This document shows positions 1 to 9,273 of a stretch of DNA of 37,729 nucleotides, in pieces. This stretch comes from GCA-003244245 sp036501085 (GTDB lineage: Bacteria > Actinomycetota > Actinomycetes > Mycobacteriales > Pseudonocardiaceae). The stretch spans positions 1-37,729 of the forward strand of contig DASYAZ010000062.1 of NCBI GenBank assembly GCA_036501085.1, given 5' to 3'. The stretch's first letter is position 1. Each line of letters starts with the position of its first letter. Position numbers and translations under genes: made by a program. The notes beneath the pieces were generated by a model, which made no database searches, was not told the DNA's origin, and saw only the letters and a list, made by a program, of their open reading frames with translations.

Positions 1-60
1 TGGAATCGATGGAACATACGTCGCTGACGGCGAGGAGCGAGTTAAGGTCGGTATAGTATG

Positions 61-177
61 TTAGCGCTCGCGTCCTAGACTCATAGGATCTGCAGCAAAA
101 GAACCTGGCGCGGTCGCAACGGTCCAGCTCATGAATCCTGCGACTGCTACCGCCATGTACCGCATTTCTTGCTTCAC
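61..177 (-). CDS. candidate 38-aa signal-peptide-like small protein
   Basis: A short open frame on the minus strand starts at a GTG (177) and stops at a TAA (61-63). A G-run lies about 7 bases upstream as a possible ribosome binding site. The peptide begins MKQEMRYMAVAVAGF and continues through a small hydrophobic stretch to a possible signal-peptidase site near SFAADP. The start codon lies in a small hairpin (164-184; arms ATTTCTTG and CAAGAAAT). No family is recognised. It could be a truncated secreted protein, a real micropeptide or a chance frame in a non-coding, lower-GC stretch. Nothing beyond the start signal and the hydrophobic N-terminus supports it. Confidence 0.22.
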   Translation of the reverse strand: MKQEMRYMAVAVAGFMSWTVATAPGSFAADPMSLGRER

Positions 178-575
178 AAGAAATCCCCCTGTAATGGACC
201 ACGTCGTGCCATCCGAACGCCGGAGCCCCGCCCTTGCGACTTGAATGTAGCGGAGGCCTTATCGCCGCAGAAATTCAGGGGTGTCACTGCGACTGACGGC
301 CACCTGCACGATATGAGGTAGTTATCTATCCACGCGAGTCAAGCATCCCAGCACGATGCAAACAGTCGGAGAGTTTCTCGCACCGGTCCGATTCGGGCCA
401 CCGGTCTCGTCTGAGCATGCCCGAGGGCACTAAGCCATCGCCACTGCCGGCTCGCACGATGACGTGGCTGGTGAGGAGGTGCCGGGGTCCTACCCCAGCT
501 CAGTTCAAGGTGACGGCGATACGGCCGATGATCCGCGGGGGATCCACCACCGTACTGGCCGAGCCTCACAGGTGT
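178..575. other. non-coding stretch downstream of eccC
   Basis: About 400 bases with no convincing gene. Its first part is visibly less GC-rich than eccC. Open frames here on either strand have arginine/proline-rich shadow composition and no recognisable motif. In mycobacterial ESX-4 loci the WXG100 genes esxU and esxT lie on this side of eccC; no WXG motif or WXG100-length frame is seen here. Confidence 0.5.
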
Positions 576-3500
576 TCAGTCCTGCGACGCCCACGCGACT
601 TGGATGAGCTGCTGACCGGCCTTGCGGGTGACCAGGGTACCCCGGCCGGGCAGGGTCGGGGACGGGGTGAGGTTGCCGAGCAGGGGGCCCTCGTCGGGGT
701 TGCCACTCATCACCAGGCCGGGGGTGGACAGTTCCCGGAGCCGGGCGAGCACCGGCTCGAACAGCGCCCGCCCGGCGCCACCGCAGCGCCGGGTGATGAT
801 CAGGTGCAGTCCCACGTCCTTGGCTTGGGCCAGAAACTCCAGCAGTGGTGCCAGCGGGTTCACCCCACCCTGAGTGACTACCAGGTCGTAGTCGTCGACC
901 AGGACGTAGAGTTCCGGGCCGGACCACCAGGAACGGTCCCGCAGCTGCTGCTGGGTGACGTCGGGCCCGGGCAGGCGCTTGCGCATCGAGCGCTGCACCT
1001 CGTCGATGATCGGGGCCAGTGAACCGGCGGACATCCCGTACCCGATGAGGTGCTCGGAGCTCAGGAACCCGAGCATGGTGCGGCGGTAGTCGACCAGGAC
1101 GATGCGAGCCTGCTCGGCCGTGGCGCCCTGCACGATGCCCCGGGCGATGGTCCGAAGCAGGGTGGTCTTGCCGGACTCGCCGTCGGCGAAGCACAGGAAG
1201 TGCGGCTCGGCAGCGAAGTCGAGGTACACCGGCGCGAGCTCAGCTTCGTTGATCCCGATCGGAATGCGGTGCGGCTGGCCCGGCTGCGGAGCGGGCAGCT
1301 GCTGGTAGGGGATCTGCTCGGGCAGCAGCCGTACCCGGGGCGCGCTGCGGCCCGCCCAGCCGTCGCGGATGCGCGCGACCGCGCCGGCCACCCCGGCACC
1401 GGCGTCCTGCGCGCTGGTGACCCCGTCGATCCGGGGTAGCGCGGCGAGGAAGTGCAGCTTGTCCCGGGACAGCCCGCGGCCGGGGCGCCCGGGCGGGACG
1501 TTGACCGCGACCCGCCGGTCGATGTCGGACTCACCCGGGTCGCCCAGGCGCAGCTCGAAGCGAGTACCCAGCAGGTCCTTGAGCGCGGGCCGGATCTCCG
1601 CCCACCGGGTGGCGCCGATCATCACGTGCACCCCGTAGGACAGGCCCTGGGTAGCCAGGTTCACCACCCGCATCTCCGCCTCGCTGCCCTCGAACTCCTG
1701 GCGGAAGCTGTGCCAGCCGTCCACCACCAGGAACACATCACCAAATTGATCTTCAGCCAGCTCCCCGCGCTGCTTGCGGACCCGGAAATCAGCCATCGAG
1801 TCGATGCGCAACGCCCGGAACCGCTGCTCGCGGGCGGCGAGCAGGCCGGTCACCTCCGCGAGGATGCGCCGGGCGGTGTCCCGCTCGCCGCGTCCGGCCA
1901 CCCCGCTGCTGTGCGGCAAGCCGTCCAGGGCGGCCAGGGTGCCGCCACCGAAGTCGAGGCAGAAGAACTGCACCTCCTCGGGAGTGTGGGTGAGAGAGAG
2001 CGCCATCAGCAGCGAGCGCAGCAGCGTGGATTTGCCCGACTGCGGGCCACCGGTGACCACCGCATGGCCCGCGGCACCGGAGAGGTCCGCCCAGAGCAGG
2101 TCGCGGCGCTGCTCGTAGGGCTTGTCCACGATCCCCACCGGCACGGCGAGCCGGCCATCGCCGGCAACACCGGCCAGGGACAACCTGCCGGCGACACCTG
2201 CCGGGGACAACCCGCGGTCCCCGGTGACCGACAGCGGCCCCAGCAGCTGATCCAGCGACGGCGGCGCCTGCAGCGGCGGTAGCCACACCTCGTGGGCCGG
2301 GGGTCCCTGCCCGCAGAGCTTGCCCACCACGACGTCGAGCAGGCTGGGTTCACCCGCCTGCTCCGGATCTGGCCGGATCGCCTCGGGGCGGCCGGCGGGT
2401 AACCCGGCGTCGCCGGCCTCGGGCAGGTCCACGAAATCCGGCAGGAACAGCCGCGGCGCCCGCTCCGCGGTGACCGGGACCGCAGTGGGCACCTCGGCGG
2501 CGGGGACGCCGCGGTGAGGAGCCGAGACGTAGGCGGCTTTGAACCGCTCCATCGATGCGGTGTCGAACTTCAGGTAACCCGAGCCGGGCACCGGCGGCAG
2601 CTCGTAGGCGTCCGGTACGCCGAGCACCGCCCGGGACTCCCCGGCGGAGAAGGTCTTCAGCCCGATCCGGTAGGACAGGTGGGACTCCAACCCGCGCAGC
2701 CTGCCCTCCTCGAGACGTTGCGAGGCGAGCAGCAGGTGCATCTGCAGCGAGCGGCCCAGCCGGCCGATCGCGACGAACAGGTCGATGAACTCCGGTTGCT
2801 GGGCCAGCAGCTCGGAGAACTCGTCGATCACGATGAACAGCGTCGGCAGCGCTTCGAGCTCCGCGCCGGCTTCCCGGGCCCGCTCGTAGTCCTTGACGTT
2901 GGCGAAGTTCCCCGCGGTGCGCAGCAGTTCCTGGCGCCGGTTCATCTCGCCTGCCAGCGCGTCCTGCATCCGGGTGACCTGGGTCAGGTCCGCGGCCAGG
3001 TTGGTGATCACCGCTGCCACGTGCGGCGCGTGCTCCATGCCCAGGAACGTCGCGCCGCCCTTGAAGTCGACCAGCACGAGGTTCAGCACCGCGGAGGAAT
3101 GGGTGGCCATCAGGCCCAGCACGAAGGTGCGCAGGAACTCCGATTTCCCGGACCCGGTGGCCCCCACGCAGAGCCCGTGCGGGCCCATCCCACCCTGCGC
3201 GGCCTCCTTGATGTCCAGCTCCACCGGCTGGCCGAACTCACCGAGCCCGATGGGCACCCGCAGCCGGTCCCGGTTCGGCCGCGGCCGCCAGGCCGACGCG
3301 ACGTCGAAGGCGTTTGGGTCCTCGGGCAGGCCCAGCAGGGCGAGCAGCCCGGCGTTGGCCATCAGTGGCGCCTCATCGGCAGGTGCGTCCGGCGCGCTGA
3401 GCCGGTAGGGGGACAGGGCTCGCCCGAGGGCCTCGGCCTCGGTGGCGGTCAGCGAGTCCGGAGACCCGAAGAACTCGACCCCGGACGCACCGCGAGCACC

Positions 3501-4619
3501 GATCATCCCGTCCTCGATCACCAGCTGGAGCCCACGGCGGCTGATCAGGGTGCCCAGCGACGCCGAGAGATCGAGCAGGGTGACCCCGGCCAGCCCCTCC
3601 TCGAGCATGATCTGCTCTGCACCGGTGACCTCACCGCCGTCGATGACGATCAGAACGTGCGCCCGGTCACCGGCGGGCCTATCACCGGCGGGATGGGTGT
3701 TGCGGGTGAACTGGGGGCGGTCCCTGAGCTGCGCACCGAGCAGCTCCTCGGCCTGGGCGAGCGAGGAGACCATCAACCGCACCGGCCCAGCACCGTCGAG
3801 GCGGCTGGGGTGCTGCACGTGCGGCAGCCACTTCGCCCACTCCCAGTCCACCTTGGCCCGCCCAGCGGTGACGATGGCGATGAGCAGATCCTCCGGAGTG
3901 TGGAGGGTGGCCAGCTGGGCCACCATCGCGCGGGCCAGGCCCTGCGAGGGGGCGGGTTCACCGGAGATCCCGATCGCCGCGAACCCGCGGGCCGACAGGG
4001 CGATCGGCAGGTTCGGCACGATCGAATGGGCCCGGACGAACTGGCGCAACGCCACCGTGGTGATCGGCTCGAGCTCGTCCACCGGCGGGGTCTGCGGCGG
4101 CACCAGCCGGGTGGCCAGGCGCTGCGATCCGCGACAGATCCGCACGTGGCAGAAATCGGGATCGCCGCTACGGCGCTCCCACATCCGCCGGCTGCTCGCG
4201 ATCGACCACAGCGCAGCCGGATCGGGATGGCACCACTCCAAGGCCGCTCGTTGCTCCCGCGCGGCTTCCCGGGCCCGTTCCCGCATCTGGCCGAGGTAAC
4301 GCAGGTAGTCCTTGCGGTCCTCGTTCATCTCGGCTTTGGCCGCCCCGCCGCGGCCACCGCCGGCGAACATCCCGACAGTCGAGACCACCATCATGATCGG
4401 GAACATCAGGAACAGCGGATTGTCCCGGGCCTCCGCCGTGGTGAAGAGGTAGACGACCATCCCCAGCACCGCCACGATCATCACGATCGGCAGGATCTTC
4501 TGCACGATGTTGCCCGGGATGACCCGGGGCACCTCAGGCGGCGGCTCCAGATGCACCTCTCCACCGGGCATCTTCGGCGAGCCCAACCGGGGTAATCGCC
4601 GGAACTGCAGCGTGCTCAT
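576..4619 (-). CDS. eccC: type VII secretion ATPase EccC (ESX-4 type, EccCa/EccCb fused)
   Basis: A 1347-residue membrane-anchored FtsK/SpoIIIE-family ATPase, the motor that recognises and moves WXG100-type substrates through the inner-membrane ESX complex. The N-terminus has two transmembrane segments (about residues 38-60 and 70-88). Three ATPase domains follow. Walker A motifs are GATGSGKSE near residue 485, GGPQSGKST near 856 and ADGESGKTT near 1145. Walker B of domain 1 is LFIVIDEF, with a catalytic glutamate, near 598. Domain 2 has VVDGW (no glutamate) near 966 and domain 3 has VLVDDYD near 1240. Loss of the glutamate in the later domains is usual in EccC. The length matches fused EccCa+EccCb proteins. 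The ATG at 4619 gives the expected MSTLQFRRLPR-type start. Its position opposite eccD/mycP and near truA/rpoA matches the ESX-4 locus. Confidence 0.96.
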   Translation of the reverse strand: MSTLQFRRLPRLGSPKMPGGEVHLEPPPEVPRVIPGNIVQKILPIVMIVAVLGMVVYLFTTAEARDNPLFLMFPIMMVVSTVGMFAGGGRGGAAKAEMNEDRKDYLRYLGQMRERAREAAREQRAALEWCHPDPAALWSIASSRRMWERRSGDPDFCHVRICRGSQRLATRLVPPQTPPVDELEPITTVALRQFVRAHSIVPNLPIALSARGFAAIGISGEPAPSQGLARAMVAQLATLHTPEDLLIAIVTAGRAKVDWEWAKWLPHVQHPSRLDGAGPVRLMVSSLAQAEELLGAQLRDRPQFTRNTHPAGDRPAGDRAHVLIVIDGGEVTGAEQIMLEEGLAGVTLLDLSASLGTLISRRGLQLVIEDGMIGARGASGVEFFGSPDSLTATEAEALGRALSPYRLSAPDAPADEAPLMANAGLLALLGLPEDPNAFDVASAWRPRPNRDRLRVPIGLGEFGQPVELDIKEAAQGGMGPHGLCVGATGSGKSEFLRTFVLGLMATHSSAVLNLVLVDFKGGATFLGMEHAPHVAAVITNLAADLTQVTRMQDALAGEMNRRQELLRTAGNFANVKDYERAREAGAELEALPTLFIVIDEFSELLAQQPEFIDLFVAIGRLGRSLQMHLLLASQRLEEGRLRGLESHLSYRIGLKTFSAGESRAVLGVPDAYELPPVPGSGYLKFDTASMERFKAAYVSAPHRGVPAAEVPTAVPVTAERAPRLFLPDFVDLPEAGDAGLPAGRPEAIRPDPEQAGEPSLLDVVVGKLCGQGPPAHEVWLPPLQAPPSLDQLLGPLSVTGDRGLSPAGVAGRLSLAGVAGDGRLAVPVGIVDKPYEQRRDLLWADLSGAAGHAVVTGGPQSGKSTLLRSLLMALSLTHTPEEVQFFCLDFGGGTLAALDGLPHSSGVAGRGERDTARRILAEVTGLLAAREQRFRALRIDSMADFRVRKQRGELAEDQFGDVFLVVDGWHSFRQEFEGSEAEMRVVNLATQGLSYGVHVMIGATRWAEIRPALKDLLGTRFELRLGDPGESDIDRRVAVNVPPGRPGRGLSRDKLHFLAALPRIDGVTSAQDAGAGVAGAVARIRDGWAGRSAPRVRLLPEQIPYQQLPAPQPGQPHRIPIGINEAELAPVYLDFAAEPHFLCFADGESGKTTLLRTIARGIVQGATAEQARIVLVDYRRTMLGFLSSEHLIGYGMSAGSLAPIIDEVQRSMRKRLPGPDVTQQQLRDRSWWSGPELYVLVDDYDLVVTQGGVNPLAPLLEFLAQAKDVGLHLIITRRCGGAGRALFEPVLARLRELSTPGLVMSGNPDEGPLLGNLTPSPTLPGRGTLVTRKAGQQLIQVAWASQD

Positions 4620-4657
4620 GCCAGATGCCTCCCCGGGACCGGTGGGGACGGGCCGCC

Positions 4658-5800
4658 TCAGCTGGGGCTGTTGTGTTCCACCTGAGCGTCGGATCGCGAG
4701 GAACCGTCGATGTCGACGGTGGGCTTGCCGTCGGCCGTGGTGTTACCGACGACGACACAGCCGGTGGACCCGTCGATGATGATGATGCCGCGGGTGATGT
4801 TGGGCCCGGAGATGTGGTTGTTCCTGATCTCCACATTGGGCCAGCGGCGCAGGTTGATCGCCTGGGCACCATTCGAGGCGCAGGTGTTGTCCACGAAGGT
4901 GATGGAGGGCTGGTTGGTGGGGGCGTCGCCGTTGCTGCTCTTGTCACCGGTGGCGATCAGGCATTGCGCGTCGACGTTGCGGCAGGTGTTCCCGGCGATG
5001 AGCACGTCGTAGGTGGGCGGACCGGCGCCGTCGTAGGTCTGGAAGCAGTCCGGGTGCGGCGGGTTGGGGTAGCCCTCAGCGGAGATGTCGCTGATGTTGT
5101 TCTGGGTGATCTGGTGGCCGCTGCCGAAAAAGCGCATGCCATCGGCGTCACCGTTGTTCCGGGCCACGGTGTTGCTGACGGTGTTGTGCGTCACCGTGAT
5201 CTTCTGGCCGCTGATCCAGATGCCGAAGGTCGATGCGTGCCGGACGGTGTTGGAGTCGATGTCGGAGTTGCTGCAGGGGGAGCAGTTGATCCCGCCTTCC
5301 TGGGTGTCCTGAACCGTGTTGTGCCGCACGGTCAGGTCCTGGCCACGCAGGAAGAGCCCCTGGCCGCCGCGGACCGTGAACCCGTCCACCACGACGTGAT
5401 CGCCGCTGATGTGCATGCTGCCCACGGTCGCACCCTGGGAGAGCAGCGTGATCGGTGCGTTCGCGTTGCCCGAGCGGCTCAGCTGCACATCGGAGCCGCT
5501 GAGATCCGAGCCGGTGAAACATACCGTGGAGCCGGGAGAAGCGCTGTTCACCGCCGCGGCGACCTGCTGCGCCTGGCTCACCGTCGCTGTGCACCGTGGC
5601 GGACCCCCCTGGCCTGGCCGCTGACCCGGGCCGGGTGACGGGCTACCCGGGGCGGTGGGACTGGGTCCCACTGATATCTCCGGGCCGGCCGAGGTGCTGG
5701 AGCCACCACATCCGGCCACCAGAAGCAATCCCAGCATCACCAACCCTGCGCCTACCCGCCGTGATGACACACCCGCCAGAGTCCCCTGCCAACCAGTCAC
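4658..5800 (-). CDS. secreted parallel beta-helix lipoprotein
   Basis: A 380-residue predicted lipoprotein. A hydrophobic stretch ends in the lipobox LVAGC with the lipidated Cys near residue 31, followed by a Ser/Pro/Gly-rich linker. From about residue 75 on there are repeated short strands with N-rich turns (NTVQDT, NTVRHA, NTVSNT, NNISDI, NTCRNV, NNHISG), the pattern of right-handed parallel beta-helix (PbH1) proteins such as pectate-lyase-like carbohydrate-binding or degrading enzymes. No particular catalytic residue set could be assigned, so substrate and activity are unknown. The first codon is a GTG at 5800; an in-frame GTG at 5770 is a plausible alternative. It lies 38 bases from eccC on the same strand and may share its transcript as the upstream gene. 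Confidence 0.85.
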   Translation of the reverse strand: MTGWQGTLAGVSSRRVGAGLVMLGLLLVAGCGGSSTSAGPEISVGPSPTAPGSPSPGPGQRPGQGGPPRCTATVSQAQQVAAAVNSASPGSTVCFTGSDLSGSDVQLSRSGNANAPITLLSQGATVGSMHISGDHVVVDGFTVRGGQGLFLRGQDLTVRHNTVQDTQEGGINCSPCSNSDIDSNTVRHASTFGIWISGQKITVTHNTVSNTVARNNGDADGMRFFGSGHQITQNNISDISAEGYPNPPHPDCFQTYDGAGPPTYDVLIAGNTCRNVDAQCLIATGDKSSNGDAPTNQPSITFVDNTCASNGAQAINLRRWPNVEIRNNHISGPNITRGIIIIDGSTGCVVVGNTTADGKPTVDIDGSSRSDAQVEHNSPS

Positions 5801-5883
5801 CAGCGCAGACTATGACCCCGCCATCGACCAACCCCCAGCACCACCCGCAAAGGGAGACCGCACGCTCCGCGCAGCACCACGGA

Positions 5884-7107
5884 TCAGTCGTACCTGAGTG
5901 CCTCGATGGGCCGCAGCCGGGCAGCGCGGTTGGCCGGGTAGCCGCCGGCGATGACTCCGATGGCCAAACTGATGGCAAAAGAGATAACCACCGACGGGAC
6001 GGACACCACCGGGGCGAACGAGGCGAATACACCGGAGTCCGGCGCTATTTTCGGCGCGATAACACCACCGAGAACCGACAGACCGACTCCGACGAGAATA
6101 CCGATGATTCCGCCGAGACTGGTCAGCACGACTGATTCGATGAGGAACTGTTGAAGGATCGCACTGCGGGTCGCACCGATCGCTTTCCGGATGCCGATCT
6201 CCCGGGTTCGTTCGGTGACCGAGACCAGCATGATGTTCAGCACACCGATACCACCGACGAACAGCGAGATCGCCGCGACCGCCGCGGTGAAGAGGGTAAG
6301 AATGCGCAAGATCTGATTGAAGTTCTTCAGCCGGCTGCCCAGGGACTGCACTTCGAAGTCCCGCTGGCTGGGATCTTTGATCTGGTGTCGGGAGTCGAGA
6401 ATGTCGATCACCTGGCTCTGGGCGGCCGGGACATCCGCCGTCCCGGGAGCCTGCACGAGGATCTGGTTGAGGTCATCACTGCCGCCGAAGATGAAGCGGC
6501 GGGCGGTGTTCAACGGCATGATCACGGACTTGTCGGCCTGCTGTCCGTAGGACTGCATCACCCCGACGACCCGGAATGTCTGGTGGTTGATCCGCATCGT
6601 CTGGTTCAGGGACGTGGCGGGATCACCGAAAAGCGTGGATGCGACGACGGGCCCCAGGACCACCACTCGCGCGCTCGAACGAGTCTGGGTCGCCTCGAAA
6701 AACGACCCCGAGTCGAGATCCCGGTTGTTGACCAAGGCCCAGTCCTCCGTGGAGCCGACAATGGTCGCTCGGAACTTCACCGTGTCGGTTTCGACCAGCG
6801 TCGGGCCGGTGGTGACCGGGGTGGCGGTGGCGACCTCAGGAGCCTTCAGCAGGGCTGTGACATCTGCGTCAATCAGGTTCTTCGGCGGAGAACCACCCGG
6901 CACATTACCGATTTGCGGGACAATGGTGATGAGATTGGCCAGTGGTTCGATGCGCGCATTAACCGAGTTCTGCATTCCTTGCCCGATAGCGACCAGGACG
7001 ATCACCGCGGCGACGCCGACTATGATGCCGAGCATGGTCAACACCGATCGCAGCCGGTGAACCCGTAACCCGCGCAGGGCGATGAAAACCGCTTCCCGCA
7101 GGTTCAC
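5884..7107 (-). CDS. MacB/FtsX-type ABC transporter permease
   Basis: A 407-residue permease of the MacB/LolCE (FtsX) superfamily. TM1 is near residues 20-45 (LTMLGIIVGVAAVIVLVAIG). A large extracytoplasmic MacB_PCD domain follows (about 50-275). Three C-terminal TM helices make up the FtsX domain, with the cytoplasmic loop motif TREIGIRKAIGATRSAI near residue 310, and the protein ends PIEALRYD as in this family. Such proteins couple a separate MacB-type ATPase to extraction or export of lipoproteins, peptides or antibiotics. Neither an ATPase nor a membrane-fusion partner is encoded beside it. It lies 83 bases upstream of the beta-helix lipoprotein on the same strand, so that lipoprotein is a possible partner (inference). 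The pair interrupts the usual eccC-eccD junction of ESX-4. Confidence 0.92.
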   Translation of the reverse strand: MNLREAVFIALRGLRVHRLRSVLTMLGIIVGVAAVIVLVAIGQGMQNSVNARIEPLANLITIVPQIGNVPGGSPPKNLIDADVTALLKAPEVATATPVTTGPTLVETDTVKFRATIVGSTEDWALVNNRDLDSGSFFEATQTRSSARVVVLGPVVASTLFGDPATSLNQTMRINHQTFRVVGVMQSYGQQADKSVIMPLNTARRFIFGGSDDLNQILVQAPGTADVPAAQSQVIDILDSRHQIKDPSQRDFEVQSLGSRLKNFNQILRILTLFTAAVAAISLFVGGIGVLNIMLVSVTERTREIGIRKAIGATRSAILQQFLIESVVLTSLGGIIGILVGVGLSVLGGVIAPKIAPDSGVFASFAPVVSVPSVVISFAISLAIGVIAGGYPANRAARLRPIEALRYD

Positions 7108-7656
7108 CGCTCCCCTACCCCACCCGTAAAGGCCACCTCTCCGAGAAAACCTGTCATGAACGTTCGTCGCAAGGGGCTAACCGTGGGAACCCAAGTGGCC
7201 TAAGGGCAACGGCAACGATTGGCGTAATACGAAAATCTTGCGGTATCTCAATACCGGCCGTCCGGAATTCGCCAGCCCGCCATGATCGTCGTTTGGGTGC
7301 CGCCAGCGACATCTCGTGTCGTTCCCGGCACACAGACCGCGATCATGCTGACCGGCCGGGCAACAGGCGGCCCGCCCGGTAGCCGACAGCTCGCGGCCTC
7401 TCGGCGATGAGCCGGCACACCCCAGCTGGACCGCGGATCACTGGCGGCCGGCTGCGCAGCGCCGCTCGGAGCACATCGTCGCAGCTCAGGCACGCGACGA
7501 TGGGTTGGATCCGCCCGAGCGGGCGCCGATGGGCCGGCCGAGCCCCTCCGGATATCGGGCCGGTAACGCGGGGATACTCGCCGCGCGATGAAGCTACGGT
7601 CACTGCGCATCGCCGTGAGTAGCGAGGGCCGGCGGGCCGAGCGAGGAGAGCAGCGG
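7108..7656. other. intergenic region between the permease and eccD
   Basis: About 550 bases between two divergent genes, so promoters for both should lie here. The part near the permease (7108-7250) is less GC-rich; the rest is GC-rich without a convincing gene. No clear -35/-10 pair was identified. An ATG at 7588 opens the eccD frame early but has no good ribosome binding site. Confidence 0.5.
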
Positions 7657-9129
7657 GTGCCAACCAACACCAACCGAGCGGTCCCACCGTCCGGGGCCGG
7701 ATCGACGGTCCCACCATCCGGGGCTGGATCGACGGTCCCACCGTCCGGAACCGGGTCGGCGGCGTTCAGCCGGGTGACCCTGGTGGCGCCGCGCACCCGG
7801 ATCGATCTGGCGCTGCCCTCGGACGTGGCGGTGGCCAACCTGCTGCCGATGCTGCTCACGATGGCTGGCGAGTCCAGCCCGGACGGTGGCAGCAAGCACG
7901 GTGGCTGGTGCCTGGCCAAGCTGGACGGCGAGGCGATCGATCCAGACCGCTCGCTGGGCTCGCTGGGCGTCCTCGACGGGGACCTGCTGGCGCTCCGGCG
8001 GCGCAGCGACACCCCACCACCCCCGCTGTTCGACGACGTGGTGGAAGCCGTCGCGGTGGCCGCCCCGGCCAGCTACCGGCCGTGGACCCAGCACACCGCG
8101 CGCCTGCTCGGGACGATCGCGGGCGGGCTGGCGTTGCTGGCCGGTGCCGTGGCACTGCTGCGGGCCGGTGCCGTGGCGAGTCCCGATCTCAGACTCGGGG
8201 CGGCGCTGCTGTCCGGCGCCGCCGCGGTGGCCGCTCTGATCACCGGCGCGGTGATCAGCCGGGTGTACGGCGAGACCGGCAGTGGCCTGGTGGTGGCTGC
8301 GGGGAGCCTGCCACTCGGCTTCGTCAGTGGCCTCTACCTCGTGCCCGGCCCGGTCCACGCGGCGAATTTCCTGCTGGCCGCCACGCTGGCCCTGGTGCTC
8401 GCCTCGACCTCGATCGCCGTGCTGGGTGCCGGTATCACGCCGTTCGTCGCCGCTGCCAGCGCGGCCACACTCGGTGCGCTGGCCTTTCTGGTCGCCACCC
8501 TGGTCCAGCAGCCCGCCGCGGGGATCGCGGCCGGGGCAGCGGCGCTGGCGCTCGGCAGCATCTCGGTGCTGCCCCGGCTGACCATGCAGCTCTCCCGGCT
8601 ACCGATGCCCCAGGTTCCCAGCAGCACCAAAGACCTGCAGGAGGACCCGGGCTTCCCGGATTACGCCGCCATCGAGCGTCGGGCCGGTCTGGCGCACGAG
8701 TACCTCACCGGCCTGATCATGGGGTGCGGCGCGGTCGCCGCGATCGGCGCAATCCTGGCCTCGGCCGGGGGTGCGTTGGGGATCGTGCTGGGGGTGGTGG
8801 TCGCCGCGGTGCTCATGTTGCGGGCCCGTTCCTACGCCAACGGCCACCAGGCGATCGCACTGCTGGTCAGCGGGATGGTCGCGGTAGCCGGGATGCTGGG
8901 CGGGTTGCTGGTGACGGCGGGTCAGGCCGGCTCGCTGCTGGCCGCCTTCGGCCTTCTTTTGGTACTGGCGACGCTCGCGCTGGTCGCCGGGGTGGCACTA
9001 CCCCGCCGGAGGTTCTCCCCGGTGCTGCGCCGCTCGGTCGACGTGGTCGAAGCGGTCCTCATCGCCGCGGTGCTCCCACTGGCCCTGGGCGTGATGGATC
9101 TCTACAACATCTTCCGGTCGCTGCCGTGA
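7657..9129 (+). CDS. eccD: type VII secretion integral membrane protein EccD
   Basis: The multi-spanning core protein of the ESX inner-membrane complex. An N-terminal ubiquitin-like (YukD) domain (about residues 35-120, starting FSRVTLVAPRTRIDLALPSD) is followed by about eleven hydrophobic helices to the C-terminus, the standard EccD layout. From the chosen start it is 490 residues, normal for the family. The GTG at 7657 was chosen because GAGGAG lies 8 bases upstream; an ATG at 7588 would add 23 residues but lacks a binding site. A proline/serine-rich linker made of three 9-residue repeats (VPPSGAGST) precedes the ubiquitin-like fold. mycP follows on the same strand, as in mycobacterial ESX-4. 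Confidence 0.93.
   Translation: MPTNTNRAVPPSGAGSTVPPSGAGSTVPPSGTGSAAFSRVTLVAPRTRIDLALPSDVAVANLLPMLLTMAGESSPDGGSKHGGWCLAKLDGEAIDPDRSLGSLGVLDGDLLALRRRSDTPPPPLFDDVVEAVAVAAPASYRPWTQHTARLLGTIAGGLALLAGAVALLRAGAVASPDLRLGAALLSGAAAVAALITGAVISRVYGETGSGLVVAAGSLPLGFVSGLYLVPGPVHAANFLLAATLALVLASTSIAVLGAGITPFVAAASAATLGALAFLVATLVQQPAAGIAAGAAALALGSISVLPRLTMQLSRLPMPQVPSSTKDLQEDPGFPDYAAIERRAGLAHEYLTGLIMGCGAVAAIGAILASAGGALGIVLGVVVAAVLMLRARSYANGHQAIALLVSGMVAVAGMLGGLLVTAGQAGSLLAAFGLLLVLATLALVAGVALPRRRFSPVLRRSVDVVEAVLIAAVLPLALGVMDLYNIFRSLP
7681..7761 (+). repeat. three 27-bp tandem repeats in the 5' end of eccD
   Basis: Units at 7681-7707, 7708-7734 and 7735-7761. The first two differ at only two positions; the third is more diverged. 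They encode VPPSGAGST twice and then VPPSGTGSA, a flexible linker before the ubiquitin-like domain. Copy number could vary between strains by slippage without breaking the frame. Confidence 0.9.
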
Positions 9130-9273
9130 GCTCGACACCAGCGACACTGCGCCTCATCCGGAGGTGCGCAGCGTCGAGTTCACCGCAGTGAGCCGGTACT
9201 GAGGGCGAGCATCGACCCTCTTGAGAGCCGGTGGCGCAGCGCAGGTAATACTGCCTTGACGGACAGCGCAGCA

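Noticed and set aside
1720..1735. Degenerate Walker B (no catalytic Glu) in the second ATPase domain of EccC
   Set aside because: Degenerate later ATPase domains are usual in EccC proteins and do not indicate decay.
2514..4595. Very long open frame antisense to eccC
   Set aside because: Its His/Gln/Arg/Gly-rich translation has no motif and mirrors the codon bias of eccC; it is a shadow frame typical of GC-rich DNA.
5884..7107. Permease as part of a complete MacAB exporter
   Set aside because: No ATPase domain or membrane-fusion protein gene is adjacent, so a full exporter cannot be claimed.
7681..7761. Tandem repeats considered as a CRISPR-like array
   Set aside because: Units are directly adjacent without spacers, in frame, and coding for a linker; no cas genes are present.
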